A stretch of 64,000 nt of DNA from Heterohyrax brucei (lineage: Eukaryota; Chordata; Mammalia; Hyracoidea; Procaviidae). Shown in pieces: positions 23,246 through 34,558 of this stretch (positions within the stretch are counted from its first letter, which is position 1; the number at the start of each line of letters is the position of its first letter). The notes beneath the pieces were generated by a model that searched no databases, was not told the DNA's origin, and was given only the letters and a program-made list of their open reading frames with translations. The translations under genes were made by a program, and so were the position numbers. Where the stretch lies: NCBI GenBank assembly GCA_028571685.1, contig CM053162.1, forward strand, positions 64,034,351-64,098,350, in the 5' to 3' direction.

Positions 23246-23286
23246 AACCCACTGCCATTGAGTCATGTCTGACTCATAGTGACCTG
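23246..23286 (-). repeat. AfroSINE 3' fragment
   Basis: 'cccactgccattgagtcatg' followed by 'tctgactcatagtgacctg' is an antisense SINE 3' end without the body. Confidence 0.65.
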
Positions 23287-23419
23287 AGACAAAATATATG
23301 TTAATAAAAGAATATGTACTAATATAAAATGAAATATGTATTAATGTAATATATTTATATATATTAATATAAAATGATATTATCATATTTTCAAGTACAG
23401 AGCAGATTTAAGCAATCTT

Positions 23420-23835
23420 ATATGATTGTCCAACATTTTGTCATCTGATATGATTTCTTGTGTGTTGTAAATCCTACCTCTATGATGTTAATAAGGTGGG
23501 AATTAGCATCAGTTATGTTAATAAGCCAGGACTCAACCTTAAATCAATCTCTTTTAAGATATAAGAGAAAAGCTAGCAGAGAGATAGGATGACCTCACAC
23601 CACCAAGAAAGCAGCACTAGGAGCAAGTCTTGTCCTTTAGACTCAGAGTTCTTGCACAGAGAAGCTCCTTGACCAGGTCAGATTGATGACAAGGACAATC
23701 CCTGAGAGCCGACAGAGAAAGAAAGCCTTCCCCTGGGGCAGGCTTACTAAATGCAGACTTCCAGCCTACTGAGCTGTGAGTTGAAGCCATCCACTTGTGG
23801 TAGTTCTGTTATAGCAGCACTAAACACCTAAGACA
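23420..23835 (+). mobile_element. ERVL/MaLR-like LTR
   Basis: An LTR of a family present three times here. It has 'gttgtaaatcctacctctat', 'tcacaccaccaagaaagcag', 'gttcttgcacagagaagctc' and the 3' end 'cacttgtggtagttctgtta', closing with 'gcactaaacacctaagaca'. No internal retroviral sequence adjoins it, so it behaves as a solo LTR. Confidence 0.7.
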
Positions 23836-23918
23836 GTCATCTAGAGATGTTGCTTAGTGAAATACACATAGAAGGGGGGAAGCTAGCAATGCATTTTAGG
23901 GTAAAAAAAATGTTAAAA

Positions 23919-24073
23919 TGAGCCCTGGCAGCACAGTGGTTGAGAGCTTCGCTGCTAACAAACAGTTGACAGACTCTATCAGTATCAGTCAATCCTTAAA
24001 AACACTATAGGGGCAGTTCTACTGTGTCCTACAGGTTTGCTATGAGTAGGAATTGAGGGCTTTTTCTTTTCTC
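23919..24073 (+). repeat. AfroSINE
   Basis: A sense copy: 'agccctggcagcacagtggt', 'cttcgctgctaacaaacagt' and 'ggggcagttctactgtgtcc'. The 3' end is shortened to 'gagtaggaattgagggc'. Confidence 0.82.
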
Positions 24074-24389
24074 TTTAATAGCACAAATTATATATTATAT
24101 TCAATCCTCAACAGGTTTGAGTAAATGAGATAATAATTGTGTCCGTGTCAAATGACACAAGGACATGAAGAATCATCGGATCACCAGGAATTCAATGGAA
24201 TGTATCAAAAAATAGTAATTTACATTACTTCCTAAAGTTCTTTAAAAATCAAATACCATAATATGGGAACCATGATTGAACAGAGTTATGTCAGTTTTGA
24301 GGTACTTACCTAATCTACAGTCTATCATAATTCCCAAAGTCTTACTCATTTTTTTTTATCTTAAAACAGGGTTGAGTGATTTATACCAC

Positions 24390-24482
24390 ACCTCCACATT
24401 TACCACACTGCCTTCATTGGTGAGTTACTTAAACACACTCAGTTTTCTCATCTATAAAATAGGATTATAGTATATGCCTCAT
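24390..24482 (+). repeat. MIR fragment
   Basis: A sense MIR core, 'tgagttacttaaacacactc' then 'agttttctcatctataaaat' and 'aggattatagtat', interrupted at its 3' side by an AfroSINE. Confidence 0.72.
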
Positions 24483-24485
24483 TTA

Positions 24486-24640
24486 ACAACAACAGTTGTC
24501 ATCAAGTGAAGTTTGACTCATACCAACCATATGGAACAGAGTAGAACTGCCACCATAGCAATTCCAAGGAGCAGCTGGTGGATTTAAACTCCAAACCTTT
24601 TGGTTTGTAGCTGGACTCTTAACCACTGAGACTTGTGAGA
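24486..24640 (-). repeat. AfroSINE
   Basis: An antisense copy inserted next to the MIR: 'ccaaggagcagctggtggat' and 'tggactcttaaccactgaga'. Confidence 0.88.
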
Positions 24641-24648
24641 CATAAAAT

Positions 24649-24724
24649 ATATTAGCACATGTCAACTACTACTATATTTTATACACATATTAGCACAAGT
24701 CAACTACTACTATATTTTATACAC
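24649..24724. repeat. 38-bp tandem duplication
   Basis: Two adjacent 38-bp copies beginning 'atattagcacatgtcaacta' (24649-24686 and 24687-24724) differ at one base, so the duplication is recent relative to the surrounding repeats. Confidence 0.93.
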
Positions 24725-24764
24725 ACTATACTTAAACCTTGTGGCAAAAAAAAATAAGTACAAA

Positions 24765-24915
24765 TCTAGTACTGTTGAGTCAATTCTGACTCATAGCAAC
24801 CCTGCAGGACAGAGTAGAACTGCTCCATAAAGCTTCTAAGAGTGCTTGGCAGATTCAAACAACCAACCTTTTGATTAGCAGATGTAGAACTTAATCATCT
24901 ACACCAGGAGGCTTT
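24765..24915 (-). repeat. AfroSINE
   Basis: An antisense copy: 'agtcaattctgactcatagc', 'ggacagagtagaactgctcc' and a head with 'agaacttaatcatctacacc'. Confidence 0.88.
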
Positions 24916-25567
24916 CCAAACCTTGGGACACACAAACGAAAATTCAAAAACTGCATTGTAATCTGGATTCCATATATAAAACTTGAAAGGACTTTGGTTT
25001 TACACGTCTTGATCTATGACACACAGAACTATAAGCTGAGCATATTTTATAGACTGGCATTGTCGAATAGAAATGTGTCTCACATATGTATTTTGAAATA
25101 CCTAGTAGTCACAATTTAAAAAAATTAATATATAATTTATATAAAAATTGTTGTTGCTAGGTGACTTCCAGTCAGTTCCAACTCCTGTTGACCCTAGATG
25201 CAACAGAAGGAAAATCTGCCTCATCCTGCTCCATCTTCACAATCACTGTTATGTCTGAGCCCCAAATTGTAGCCACTGTGTGAGTCCACCTCACTGAGGG
25301 CCTTCTTCCTTTTTCTGACCCTCATCAACGCCAAGCACAATGTCCTTCTCCAGGGACTAGTACTGCCTGATTATATGTCCAAAGCACCTCAGACTAAGTT
25401 TTGCTGTCCTGGCCTCCAAGGAGCACTCTGGCTGTATTTCTTCCAAGACAGATTTGTTCTATTTCCTGCCAGCCCATGGTGTCATTAATAGTCCTTGTCA
25501 ACACTAGAATTCAGATGCATTAACTGCTTTTTGGTCCTCCTTATTCACTGTCCAGATTTCACATGTC

Positions 25568-25722
25568 TATGGAAACCAAACCCAGTTGATCCCAACTCAT
25601 AGAGATCCTACAGGTCAGTGTAGAATTGTCCCATAGAGTTTCCAAGGAGTGCCTTGGATTTGAACTGCCTAAATTTTGGTTAGCAGCCATAGCACTTAAC
25701 CACTACACCACCAGAGTTTCCT
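25568..25722 (-). repeat. AfroSINE inserted in RTE
   Basis: An antisense copy flanked on both sides by contiguous RTE sequence ('ttcacatgtct' left and 'aagacaatgaaaaatatcat' right). Body 'gagtttccaaggagtgcctt', head 'gcacttaaccactacaccac'. Confidence 0.9.
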
Positions 25723-26608
25723 GTAAGACAATGAAAAATATCATGGCTTGGGTCAGGTGCAACTTCATCCTCAAAGTGACAGCTTTGATTTAAATACTTT
25801 AAAGAAATCTTTTTTTTTCCCCCCAGTAGATTTACCTATTGTAATACACCATTTGATTTCCTGACTGTTGCTTCCGTGAGCAGTGTTTGTTGATCTAAGT
25901 TAAATAAAATCTGGACAACTTCAATCATTTCTCCGTTTATCATGATGTAGCTTATTTATTCAGTTGTGAGGATTTTTGTTTTCTTTATGTTGAGATATAA
26001 ATATTCATACTGACAGCTGTAGCTTTGATTTTCATCAATAAGTGCTTTAAGACCTGTTAATTTTTAGTAAGCAAGGTTACGTCAACTGCCTAACTCAGGT
26101 TTTTAATGAATCTTCCACCAATCCTGATGCTGAATTCTTCTTCGTATAGTCCATCTTCTCCGATTATTTTTTTAGTATGTGGATTGAATAAATACGGTGA
26201 TTTTAAATGTTCGAATGAATGCCTTTGGTCTATGTACCAGTTCTATATAAGCAGAATTAAGTGTTCTGAAATTCCCATTCTTCTCAATGTTATCCATAAT
26301 TTGTTATGATCCACACAATCAAATGTCTTTGCATAGTCGACAAAATACAGGTTAACATCTTCCTGATATTCTCTGCTTTCAGCTAAGATCTGACATTAGC
26401 AATGATACTCCTCCTTCTATGTCCTCTTACTAAACCAGTTTGAATTTCTGATGTACTGGTCCAACCACTTTTGAAAGGTCTGCAGCAAAGTTTTACTTCA
26501 ATACGATATTAAAAGTATTGTTTGACAGCTTAGGAATTCTGTTGGGTCTTTATCTGGCATGGGCCCAAACATTGATCTCTTCCAGTCAGTTGGTCAGGTA
26601 GCTGCATT

Positions 26609-27148
26609 TCAGATTTCTTGGCATGGATGAGCCACTGCCTTCAGTGCTGCATACCTCTGTAGAAACAGGTCTATTTGTATTCTGTTAATTCCTGGAGCCT
26701 TCTTTTTGGCCACTGCCTTCAGGGCACCTTGGTTGTCTTCCTTCAGCACCATTGAAACTTGATCATATGCTACTTCCTGAAATGGTAGAACATCAACACA
26801 TCCTTTTTGGTACAACGATAACTTGCATTTGTTCCATCTGAATGAAATGCTTTTTGTACCATTCAGTATTTCGTCCCTAGAATCCTTCAAAATTACAACT
26901 TTAGGCATGAGTTTTTCCTTCAGTTCTGTCAGCTTGAGAAATGCTGGCTGTGTTCTTTCTCTTTTGTTTTCTAACTTCTGGACTTTGCACATTTCTTTAT
27001 AATATTTTACATTGTCTTCTTGAGCTGCTCTTAATTTATCATTTCTTCCATTTGTGTCAGCTCCTCTACATACAATAGAAAGTTTCAGAGTGTCTTCTGA
27101 CATCCATATTGGTCTTTTCTTTCTTTTAATGATCCTTACTTTCTTCAA
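26609..27148 (-). pseudogene. RTE ORF linker fragment
   Basis: A 179-codon open frame on the minus strand covers the RTE segment between endonuclease and RT. Recognisable pieces are RRPIWM-like 'KKRPIWMSEDTLKLS' at the N-terminus, a charged middle (KLENKRERTQPAFLKL), and PFQEVAYDQVSMVLKEDNQGALKAVAKKKAPG near the RT start, where RTE normally has KKAPG leading into RT. No catalytic residues lie in it. It ends before the RT core because of a stop, so it is a remnant. Confidence 0.8.
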
Positions 27149-27405
27149 ATATAATGTCTACGATATCATTTCACAACTCTTCAGGTCTTTGGTCATTAGT
27201 GTTCAGTGTGACAAATCTTTCTCAAGATGGCTACTGAGGTCTTGTTTTAATTATTTTGAACTTGCTTATGAGCAAGCGACATCACTTCTGCAGCCGGCCC
27301 CAAAATTTTTTTCTAATGAATGATGTAGAACAAAATTTTTCATCTTCTCTTTCTACAGTTGGAGCCAATTTGATTTTGGTGTTTTCATCAGGTAAGATCC
27401 ACGTG

Positions 27406-27962
27406 TATAGTTACCATAAAGGAGATATTTCGTGTGTTTTTTGGTACTACACTTTTGAAATCTAATGGATATTTTATTCATAAATGTGATCTTAATTTCA
27501 ACTAGCCGTATTTCAGGTTTTCTATGGTCACATACGATTAATGGTTGTCTTATACAATGTAGCTCTAAAATATCGGTCACAAACCCGTAGCACATATGAT
27601 ACAATCCCTCCTCTTGCACCCATGGAAAGCTTGGAACTCATTTCTAATTGATGTCAGACTACTTAACACCTTAACAATCACCCTATTATCCCTTTAGTCT
27701 GATTCTCAAACATCACTGTTTTTCAGAAGAAATACTAGAACAAGTTAAATAGTTGGTTTATGGAAAATCTTTCTCTACGATATAATTTCCTACTGTTGTT
27801 TTTTTGGAAGGCATATTTATAAACATTTATTAAAATAGACTATGAATTAAGACTAAACAATGGATGTTTATGTTTTGAGCAAATATATTAAAATTGCTGT
27901 CAATTCCAATTTTTTAAACTCTCCAGAGTAATAAAACACAGTCTATCTCCCTGTCTCTTAGG
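27406..27962. other. Unassigned sequence
   Basis: No repeat or gene recognised between two RTE pieces. Confidence 0.35.
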
Positions 27963-28205
27963 CCTTTGAACTGTCATGTTGGAGACTGTGTCTCACATAC
28001 TTTGGACATGTTGTCAGGGGGGATCAGTCCTTGAAGAAGGACATCATCCTTGGTAGAGTGCTGAGTCAGTAAAAAAGAGGAAGACTCACAACAAGACGGA
28101 TTGACACAGTGGCTACAACAATGTGCTTAAGCATAAAAATAATTATGGCACAGGACAGGGCAGTGTTTCCTTGTGTTGTGCAGGCAGCCCCTAACAAAAA
28201 CACCA
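27963..28205 (+). mobile_element. RTE 3' end
   Basis: A sense RTE 3' terminus: 'cacatactttggacatgttg', 'ggatcagtccttgaagaagg', 'gattgacacagtggctacaa', 'gggcagtgtttccttgtgtt' and 'cccctaacaaaaacacc'. Strongly 5'-truncated, and in opposite orientation to the RTE at 25149-27405. Confidence 0.92.
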
Positions 28206-28579
28206 ACGCTGTCTCCTCTTCTTACTTTCTCTCCATGCTTTCTTTTCTGTAGCCGTCTCTCTTTATTTCCCCCCTCTAGCATCAGTATCCATTTTTAGAT
28301 CCCTTATAGAAATGCTCTGGAAACAAGTTTTCTACTATACACCCGCTTTCTATGGGCCATCAGTAAGTTTTTACCAGAAAATCAACTTTGATCATTTTTG
28401 AAGATGCCTTGTAATGATGTATGGTTTGTGATAGTTTTGCAAGGCAAACTCTGCAGCAAGATGGAGGATCCCATATGTGTTCATTTCTTTCTCAACAGTG
28501 GTAAATTTGGTAATGTTATGAGAACAACCCAAATGCTGAACAGAACAAGTCTACTTTTAGCACATTTTCTCTAGTCCTA
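28206..28579. other. Unassigned sequence
   Basis: Nothing recognised. Confidence 0.35.
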
Positions 28580-28633
28580 GGGTTGCCATGAGTCGCATAC
28601 GACTTGACGGCACTTGGCTGGCTTTGGCTAGGC
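28580..28633 (+). repeat. Short SINE-tail unit
   Basis: 'gggttgccatgagtcgcata' followed by 'cgacttgacggcacttggct' and (ggctttggct). A complete-looking unit with no SINE body. Confidence 0.7.
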
Positions 28634-29154
28634 TGCATGACCGTAGTCCCCTTCAATCTATAAAAAAGCACATATGCTTGTGTTTCTCCCTACTCTAGCA
28701 ATTTCTTGTAAGCTTTTAAACTGGAAGATGCATCGTCCTTGAAGAGGACTCTAACTGAGTCTACTGAGTAACTCATTAGCTGAGAAACTCACAGATATGT
28801 ATGGCCCAGGGCACCAACAGATGGTTTAATTGGGCGCAAAATTACAGAAGGCTAGGTGCAGACTGATGACTTTTTTTTTTTGGCAAGGGTGGCTCTAGCC
28901 TTAAGTAGGGAAGAAAAATGCTACCTGAGTAGACTATGAAGCCGGAGAAAGTGGGTAGGTCTTATGTCATCTCAATTCCTCTTTCATTTTTCATTTATTA
29001 TGTGATCCCTCAACTTGTAACCCTGCAGATTCATTTCTGTAGTTGGCACTCCATTGACACTAGACTGAGATAAATTCTTTACTACAAAACAACAAAGGAC
29101 GTGGGAAAATAAATAGGATAAAGAATGACCTATTAGGTCTTTTTATAAGAACTT
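28634..29154. other. Unassigned sequence
   Basis: Nothing recognised; it contains a T-run at 28871-28881. Confidence 0.35.
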
Positions 29155-29285
29155 GACTAGAAACCAAAATATTGGCAGTTCAAATCCACCAGCTTCTCCT
29201 TGGAAACTCGACAAGGCAGTTCTCTTCGGTCCCACAGAGTCTTTATGCATTGTAGGTGACTCAACTGGTAACTTTTTTTTTTTTT
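29155..29285 (+). repeat. AfroSINE, 5'-truncated
   Basis: A sense copy lacking most of the head: 'tggcagttcaaatccaccag', 'tctccttggaaactcgacaa' and a degraded 3' end followed by a T-run. Confidence 0.8.
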
Positions 29286-30164
29286 CCTGAGAGGGGGACT
29301 CAAGACATTTTTCTTTGTTGCTTATGTATCTGTGGTAATCATGTTTAGGTCTTCTCACTTACGATTGTAAACGAAAGGCATGGACAGTGACTACACTGAG
29401 ATAGATGACTGCCCACACAGGTTCACAGACAGTGAAACACACATGACAATAATAGAATAAATGACATTCATATAAATGAGCAGGACCTTTTAAAAACATC
29501 CTCCCCCCTGCTCATGTCTTTACCACTGCTGAAGTTACACAGGCAACATTCACGTACTTTTCAAATCTGACACCTTCAATACAAGGCCCTGGAGAGAAAG
29601 CATTCCTGAAGTATTACTGATCTCTTTACAATTTATTATTCTTAAGCACTTTCTAATAGGTTTTATTGATTTGTTCAATGTGCTTATCACGAAGCATGTT
29701 AGTTGTTTCTGTCTCAGTGTGTTGACATTCACATTGATTTTGAGTGTGGCCTTCTATGCCTTTCTTCACTGGGGCAGAGTTGACAAATCATTCTTAAATA
29801 AATACCACGGTTTTATGAAAATGATGAGTGCCTTCTGTGTTTGTTTGCCAATGGTGCCCTCCTGCAGGGAGCCACTTTGCAGGCAAAATCATACTGATTT
29901 TCTTTTACATGCTCTGAGAGGGAAAAAAAAAAAAAGCATATTGTGCTTAAATACCTCATAGGGTGAAGACTGAGGCCTGCAAACAAAGGCAGAAGGAGAT
30001 TGATTCAGCAAACATGTGGAAAGTGAAAAGTAGACCCTTTCTATTCCCATCTGTTTTAACAGAAATGTAACAAAAGCACACAATGTATACACACCAGATT
30101 CTATGATTGGTACAGAAGACACCTCAGGAAGTACATAGGTAAGCCATTGCAACAATTTCTGACA
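29286..30164. other. Unassigned sequence
   Basis: No repeat or gene recognised. The 96-codon frame at 29671-29961 begins in a stretch that could encode hydrophobic residues but ends in a poly-A-coded lysine run; I do not call it. Confidence 0.35.
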
Positions 30165-30325
30165 TTTTCATAGCACTTGCTAGGTTCTAATCACTCTTTT
30201 TCAAGTGTTCTTAGTATAATCTTACTTATTATTCATGTTCCTAAGAAGTAAATGCCGTATGAGACTCAGAGACGCTAAGCAACCTCATCAAAGTCACACA
30301 GCTGGTTCTCCTACTTCATAAATGG
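30165..30325 (-). repeat. MIR fragment
   Basis: Antisense MIR order: 'tagcacttgctaggttctaa', 'agactcagagacgctaagca' and 'aaagtcacacagctgg'. Confidence 0.75.
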
Positions 30326-30428
30326 AAGAGTTCAGCACCTGCAAAATCAGTAGATAACAGAAGAAAGGGAAAAAAAACAAAACAAAAACTGTCTCTATCT
30401 CATCCAGGTTCTATAGAAAGAGACTGAA

Positions 30429-30602
30429 AACAAACTTAAAAACAACAAACTCACTGCTGTTGAGTTGATTCCAACTCACAGCGACCCTACAGGACAGAGT
30501 AGAACTCTCCCCAGAGTTTCTAAGGAACACTGGTGTATTTGAACTGTTGACCTTTCAGTTAACAGTCATATTTTTAACCACTTCACAACCAGGGCTCTTT
30601 CC
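30429..30602 (-). repeat. AfroSINE with target-site duplication
   Basis: An antisense copy: 'ttgattccaactcacagcga', 'gagtttctaaggaacactgg', 'ttttaaccacttcacaacca'. It is flanked by 'agaaagagactgaa' (30415-30428) and 'agaaagaggttgaa' (30603-30616), a 14-bp duplication with two mismatches. Confidence 0.9.
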
Positions 30603-30784
30603 AGAAAGAGGTTGAAGAAAACCAAAACACAATTTTGGTCTGACTTTGTAACTTTTACTCAGGTAAAGAAAGGGACTGTGTGAAACTCTTGCCTGGCTGA
30701 GGATACGACATTGGTATCAAGAAGACAAGACGTACACCCTTATCTACAGAGATACAGTGCATATGTCTGAGAGACTGACTGAAA

Positions 30785-30902
30785 TAATGTAGCTGTCATC
30801 AGTGGTTACGTGCTACAGCTGCCAAACAAAAGATTGGCATACTGAATCCACCAGGGTCCCTCTGAGTAGGAATCAACTTGAAGGCAACAAGCTGTTTGTT
30901 TA
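30785..30902 (+). repeat. AfroSINE, internally deleted
   Basis: The sense head 'acgtgctacagctgccaaac' and 'aatccaccaggg' join directly to the 3' end 'gagtaggaatcaacttgaag'. The 'ccttggaaactctatggggcag' body is missing. Confidence 0.8.
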
Positions 30903-31416
30903 AGTGGAGGTTCAGGCTATGACTTCTGAACACAGAACGCAAGAACACAGATGTGCTAATAGAAAAAAATCTGTAAACTAAGTATTTTGATGGAAGATTG
31001 AGGCCACTCTGAGGGAGCCCATCAAGAACAAATGGTACATGAAGACGCAGGAAATAATTCTTGCTCTAATGATTTCTGCACAAATTCAATAATATGAATT
31101 TTGAAAATCAACCACATGTATTTGGGATAAATTTTACATAAATTTTTTAAAAATTCAAATTACTCTAAATCAGCATATGTGCACAGCTTTGGCAATGATG
31201 TAAGTTCTTCTCAATAAACTAAAATCTAATGATAATATTTGTTATCTCAAATTCCTACTACTGCATCACTCAATAGACTACAAATACAGTAGAGATTGAA
31301 AAGTAAAAATTGTCACTTATAAAATTATTTAAAACTTTGCAAAGTCATTCTGTGGGCTGTCTCATCTTTATCATTCCTACTGTTAAGACAACTATTATTT
31401 TCTTAATTATGTGGGT
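30903..31416. other. Unassigned AT-rich sequence
   Basis: Nothing recognised. Confidence 0.35.
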
Positions 31417-31460
31417 AGCCAAGCCAAGTGCCATCGAGTCGGATCCGACTCATGGCGACA
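31417..31460 (-). repeat. Short SINE-tail unit with perfect palindrome
   Basis: Reads 'agccaagccaagtgccatcg' followed by 'agtcggatccgactcatggc'. It contains the perfect 16-bp palindrome gagtcggatccgactc at 31436-31451. It ends 4 bp before the target-site duplication of the L1 at 31482, so it was present before that L1 arrived. Confidence 0.75.
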
Positions 31461-31871
31461 GGAGACAAAAGATTTGGAAGAATGGAGAAACAAATCTCCA
31501 ACTTCGTTTGGAAAGGGAAGATACTCCAGAGAAGTAAAACATTACTGAAGAAGAGAAACACAGTGGGAGGCCTCACACTACCCAATCTCAGAACTTTCTA
31601 TGCTACCACAGTAGTCAAAACAACCTGGCACTAGTACACAAAAACAGATATATAGACCAATGGAACAGGACAGAGAAGTATTACTATCCTCCAATGAACA
31701 GTTGATATTTGACAAAGGCCGAAAGGGTATAAACTGGGGTGAAAATCTCTTTAACAAATGGTGTTGACTAAATTGGATATTCATGTGAAAAAAACTGAAA
31801 GAAGATTCATATCTCACACCTTATACAAAAACTAATCAAAATGGATCAAAGACCTAAACATCAAACCTAAA

Positions 31872-32174
31872 ATGATAAAGATCATGGAAGAAAAAATAGG
31901 GACAACAATAGAAGTTCTAAAACATGGCTTAGACAGATTACAAAATCTGACCAACAACACACAAACAACAGAAAAGAACATAGATAAATGGGAATTATTA
32001 AAAATCAAGTACTTATGCTCATCCAAAGACTTTATCAAGAGGCTTAAAGATTGCTTACAGAATGAGAAAAAAATATTTAGCAACTATGTATTAGATCAAC
32101 ATCTAATTTCCATAATCTACAAGGTACTGCAAAATATCAACAAGAAAAAGACAAATAACCCAGTTAAGCAATGA
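31872..32174 (+). pseudogene. L1 ORF2p C-terminal fragment
   Basis: A 100-codon frame encodes part of the ORF2p region after RT (MIKIMEEKIGTTIEVLKHGL, then ENKNI-like and KIKYLCSSKDFIKR). Stops and frameshifts end it on both sides. It has no catalytic motif and is a remnant inside the truncated L1. Confidence 0.75.
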
Positions 32175-32405
32175 GCAAAGGACATGAACCGACACTTCAC
32201 CAAAGAAGACATCCAGGCAGCCAAAAGACACATGAAGAAATGCTCTCAATTATTAGCCATCAGAGAAATCCACATCAAAACTACAGTGTGATACTATCTC
32301 ACCCTAGTAAGGCTTGGAATAATCCAAAAAACAAACAAACAAAAAAAACAACAAATGTTGGAGAGGCTGTGGAGAGTTTGGAACTCTCTTACACTGCTGA
32401 TGGGA

Positions 32406-32438
32406 ATTGACGGCACTTGGCTACTTGGCTGGCTTTGG
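32406..32438 (+). repeat. SINE-tail piece replacing L1 bases
   Basis: Within L1 ORF2, 'cactgctgatgggaa' is followed by 'ttgacggcacttggctactt' and 'ggctggc', then L1 resumes with 'tttggaaacaatttgg'. L1 normally has about 19 bases coding through 'tgtaaaatggt' here, so this is a replacement rather than a clean insertion. Confidence 0.65.
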
Positions 32439-33799
32439 AAACAATTTGGTGCTTTCTTAGAAAGCTGGAAATAAAAATGTTATATAATCCAGCAACCCCA
32501 CTGCTTGGAATATACCCTCCATAAATAAGGGCTGTCACATGAACAGACATATGCACATAAATGTTTATTGCAGCACAGCCCACAACAGCAGAAAGATGGA
32601 ATCAACCTTGGTGCCCATCAACAGATGAATATGAATAAACAAACTACGGTATATATACACAATGTAACACTATGCAATGATGAAGAACAATGATTAATTT
32701 AGGAAACTTCTTATAACTTGATACTGACTAGAAGATAGTATGCTAAGTGAAGTCAGGACAAACATTGTATGAGGTGACTATTATAAGGACTTAAAAATGG
32801 ACTTATGTGCAGAAGAAAAGACTGACTGCTACAAGAGTGGGAGGGAGAGCGATAGTCATAAATTAGATAGTAGATAGAAAGGAATTTGATTGTATGAAGG
32901 GTATGACAGCACTCAGTAGAAGGCAGGTCAGCATAACAGGACTATGCCATAAATTAGTTTTCTAAATTCAACCCAGCATTTCAAAGGATAGAGTAGCAGC
33001 GACAGGGGCCTGGAGGCTGTGTTTTCAGGCTACCTAGAGGTCAATTGGCATAGCTAGCCTTTTGTTAAGAGAGTCTTCTGCACCCCATATTGATGATGGT
33101 GACTGGGGTCTTAAATTAAAAGCTAGCAGTCTACCATCTGAGGAACATCAACTGATCCCAATCCACCTGGAACAAATGACAATCAAGAACACCAAAGATA
33201 CAAGGAAAAATGAGCCCATGAGACAGACAGACTCATACAACAGGGAGATTATAACAGCATGAGACCAGATGGTGCCTGGCCACCACCAAAGACAGCCTTG
33301 ATAGGGGATATCATGTAGAGTCCCTGATGTAGCATGAGAAAAAGAGGGGTGCAGATCAAGAACTCGACTGAAAGATTAGAACTGACAGTCTGAAAACCTG
33401 GAAGGTCCCCTAGGAACATGGCCTGTAGACTTGCTGCTAGCTCAGACCTGAAATCATTACTAAGGTCAACAATTCGGACAAAGAATGTACGGGACTGAAA
33501 GATGTAGAGTGAGCATATGCTGTGTGTATTTTATGGTTTTAAACATTTATAGGTGGCTGTTCTACTGATTTGTTTCTAGAGGGGAGAAGAGATACTGGAG
33601 GGGAGAGGACAGGTGTTCATTAAGAGGATACTGGAAGAGTGAAAAGGAATGTGCTGTCACAAGATGAGGGGAACAGATAGAGCTGTAGAAAGGCAGGCAT
33701 GCAAAATTGACTGGGATTGTGCACTTTCACTTATTCACAATAATAATAACAAAAGATTTGGAAGAGAACATTGTTTAATAATCATAGCCCGGAATATCA

Positions 33800-33995
33800 T
33801 GGTTACTCTCTTCCAGGAACTAAGCAAGTGACTGCCATGTTCCCTTAGCCGTCACAGCAAATCTTTCCATGCAGAGGTGTTGCTATTCCCCAGGATGTGG
33901 AGAGTCTGCGTTTCCATAATTGCCTAAGATCATACCATAATTGGTGAGATCAAGAAGTGTAAAAAGGGTGTGATCCCAGTTTGCACTATTAACCA
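33800..33995 (-). repeat. MIR fragment
   Basis: Antisense MIR: 'ccaggaactaagcaagtgac', 'gaggtgttgctattccccag' and 'cctaagatcataccataatt' preserve the order of the MIR core. Confidence 0.65.
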
Positions 33996-34546
33996 CCTTC
34001 TTATTAGACAATTTTATACCCCAAGAGCAAAATAAAGCTAAACTTCTTAATTAGAATAATTCTCCTGGGCTATCAAATATTGAAAACATAAGTAGTGTAT
34101 ATTCCTCAGAGGTTCCAAATCACCAGTGCAGCCAAATCTAACTTCCCCGATCATCTGCTTCTGATAGTTTTCCATTCTTGCATCAGGCCTTGAATTTCAC
34201 ATGCAAACAAGAAATATCCACTTGAGATTTCCACAGTGCATTTACAAATTGGGTAAGATTTTTGCCAACCTAATCACTAGTGTCAGCTTTGTCTTGACAA
34301 TTCTGTCAGTATAAATTCACCCTGTGTAACAGAGAATGTTGTCATTGCAGTGGGATGTGTTACTGATTCCAACTCTGTATCATCCACCACACTGGTTCTC
34401 CAAGCTTATCGGGGCATGTTGGTCTGATCATCCCTGAGTCCTATGAGAAATTCCAGAGCTATCAAGCGACTGTTGTTATTTTCTCTACAAAACAAGATAA
34501 TGATATGCTGTGACTTTGAGTCTAGATCTTCTGATTCTGAATTACC
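33996..34546. other. Unassigned sequence
   Basis: Nothing recognised. Confidence 0.35.
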
Positions 34547-34558
34547 TATTGATGGTAG

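Larger units (their letters stand above)
25149..27405 (-). mobile_element. RTE LINE, long antisense copy
   Basis: An antisense RTE of more than 2 kb. It runs from its 3' tail ('ttgttgttgctaggtgactt') through the C-terminal region ('aaatgacatgtcc'-like), RT ('ccacacaatcaaatgtcttt') and linker ('aattcctggagccttctttt') into the end of the endonuclease region ('atccacgtgtatagttacca'). It is 5'-truncated. An AfroSINE sits inside it at 25568-25722. Stops are frequent except in the linker. Confidence 0.92.
31482..33748 (+). mobile_element. 5'-truncated L1 with perfect 17-bp TSD
   Basis: A sense L1 of about 2.27 kb. It starts inside ORF2 ('atggagaaacaaatctccaa'), passes the ORF2 C-terminal region ('caaaagacacatgaagaaat', 'ccagcaaccccactgcttgg', 'tgcagcacagcccacaacag'), and has a 3' UTR from about 32790 ('gaccagatggtgcctggcca', 'ggcaggcatgcaaaattgac') ending 'cacaataataata'. 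The 17-bp sequence acaaaagatttggaaga flanks it exactly (31465-31481 and 33749-33765). It is one of the younger insertions here, though its ORF2 already has stops. A foreign piece sits at 32406-32438. Confidence 0.94.

Noticed and set aside
26609..27148. 179-codon minus-strand frame as a novel protein
   Set aside because: Its sequence is the RTE linker ending at a KKAPG-like segment before RT; it is a transposon remnant.
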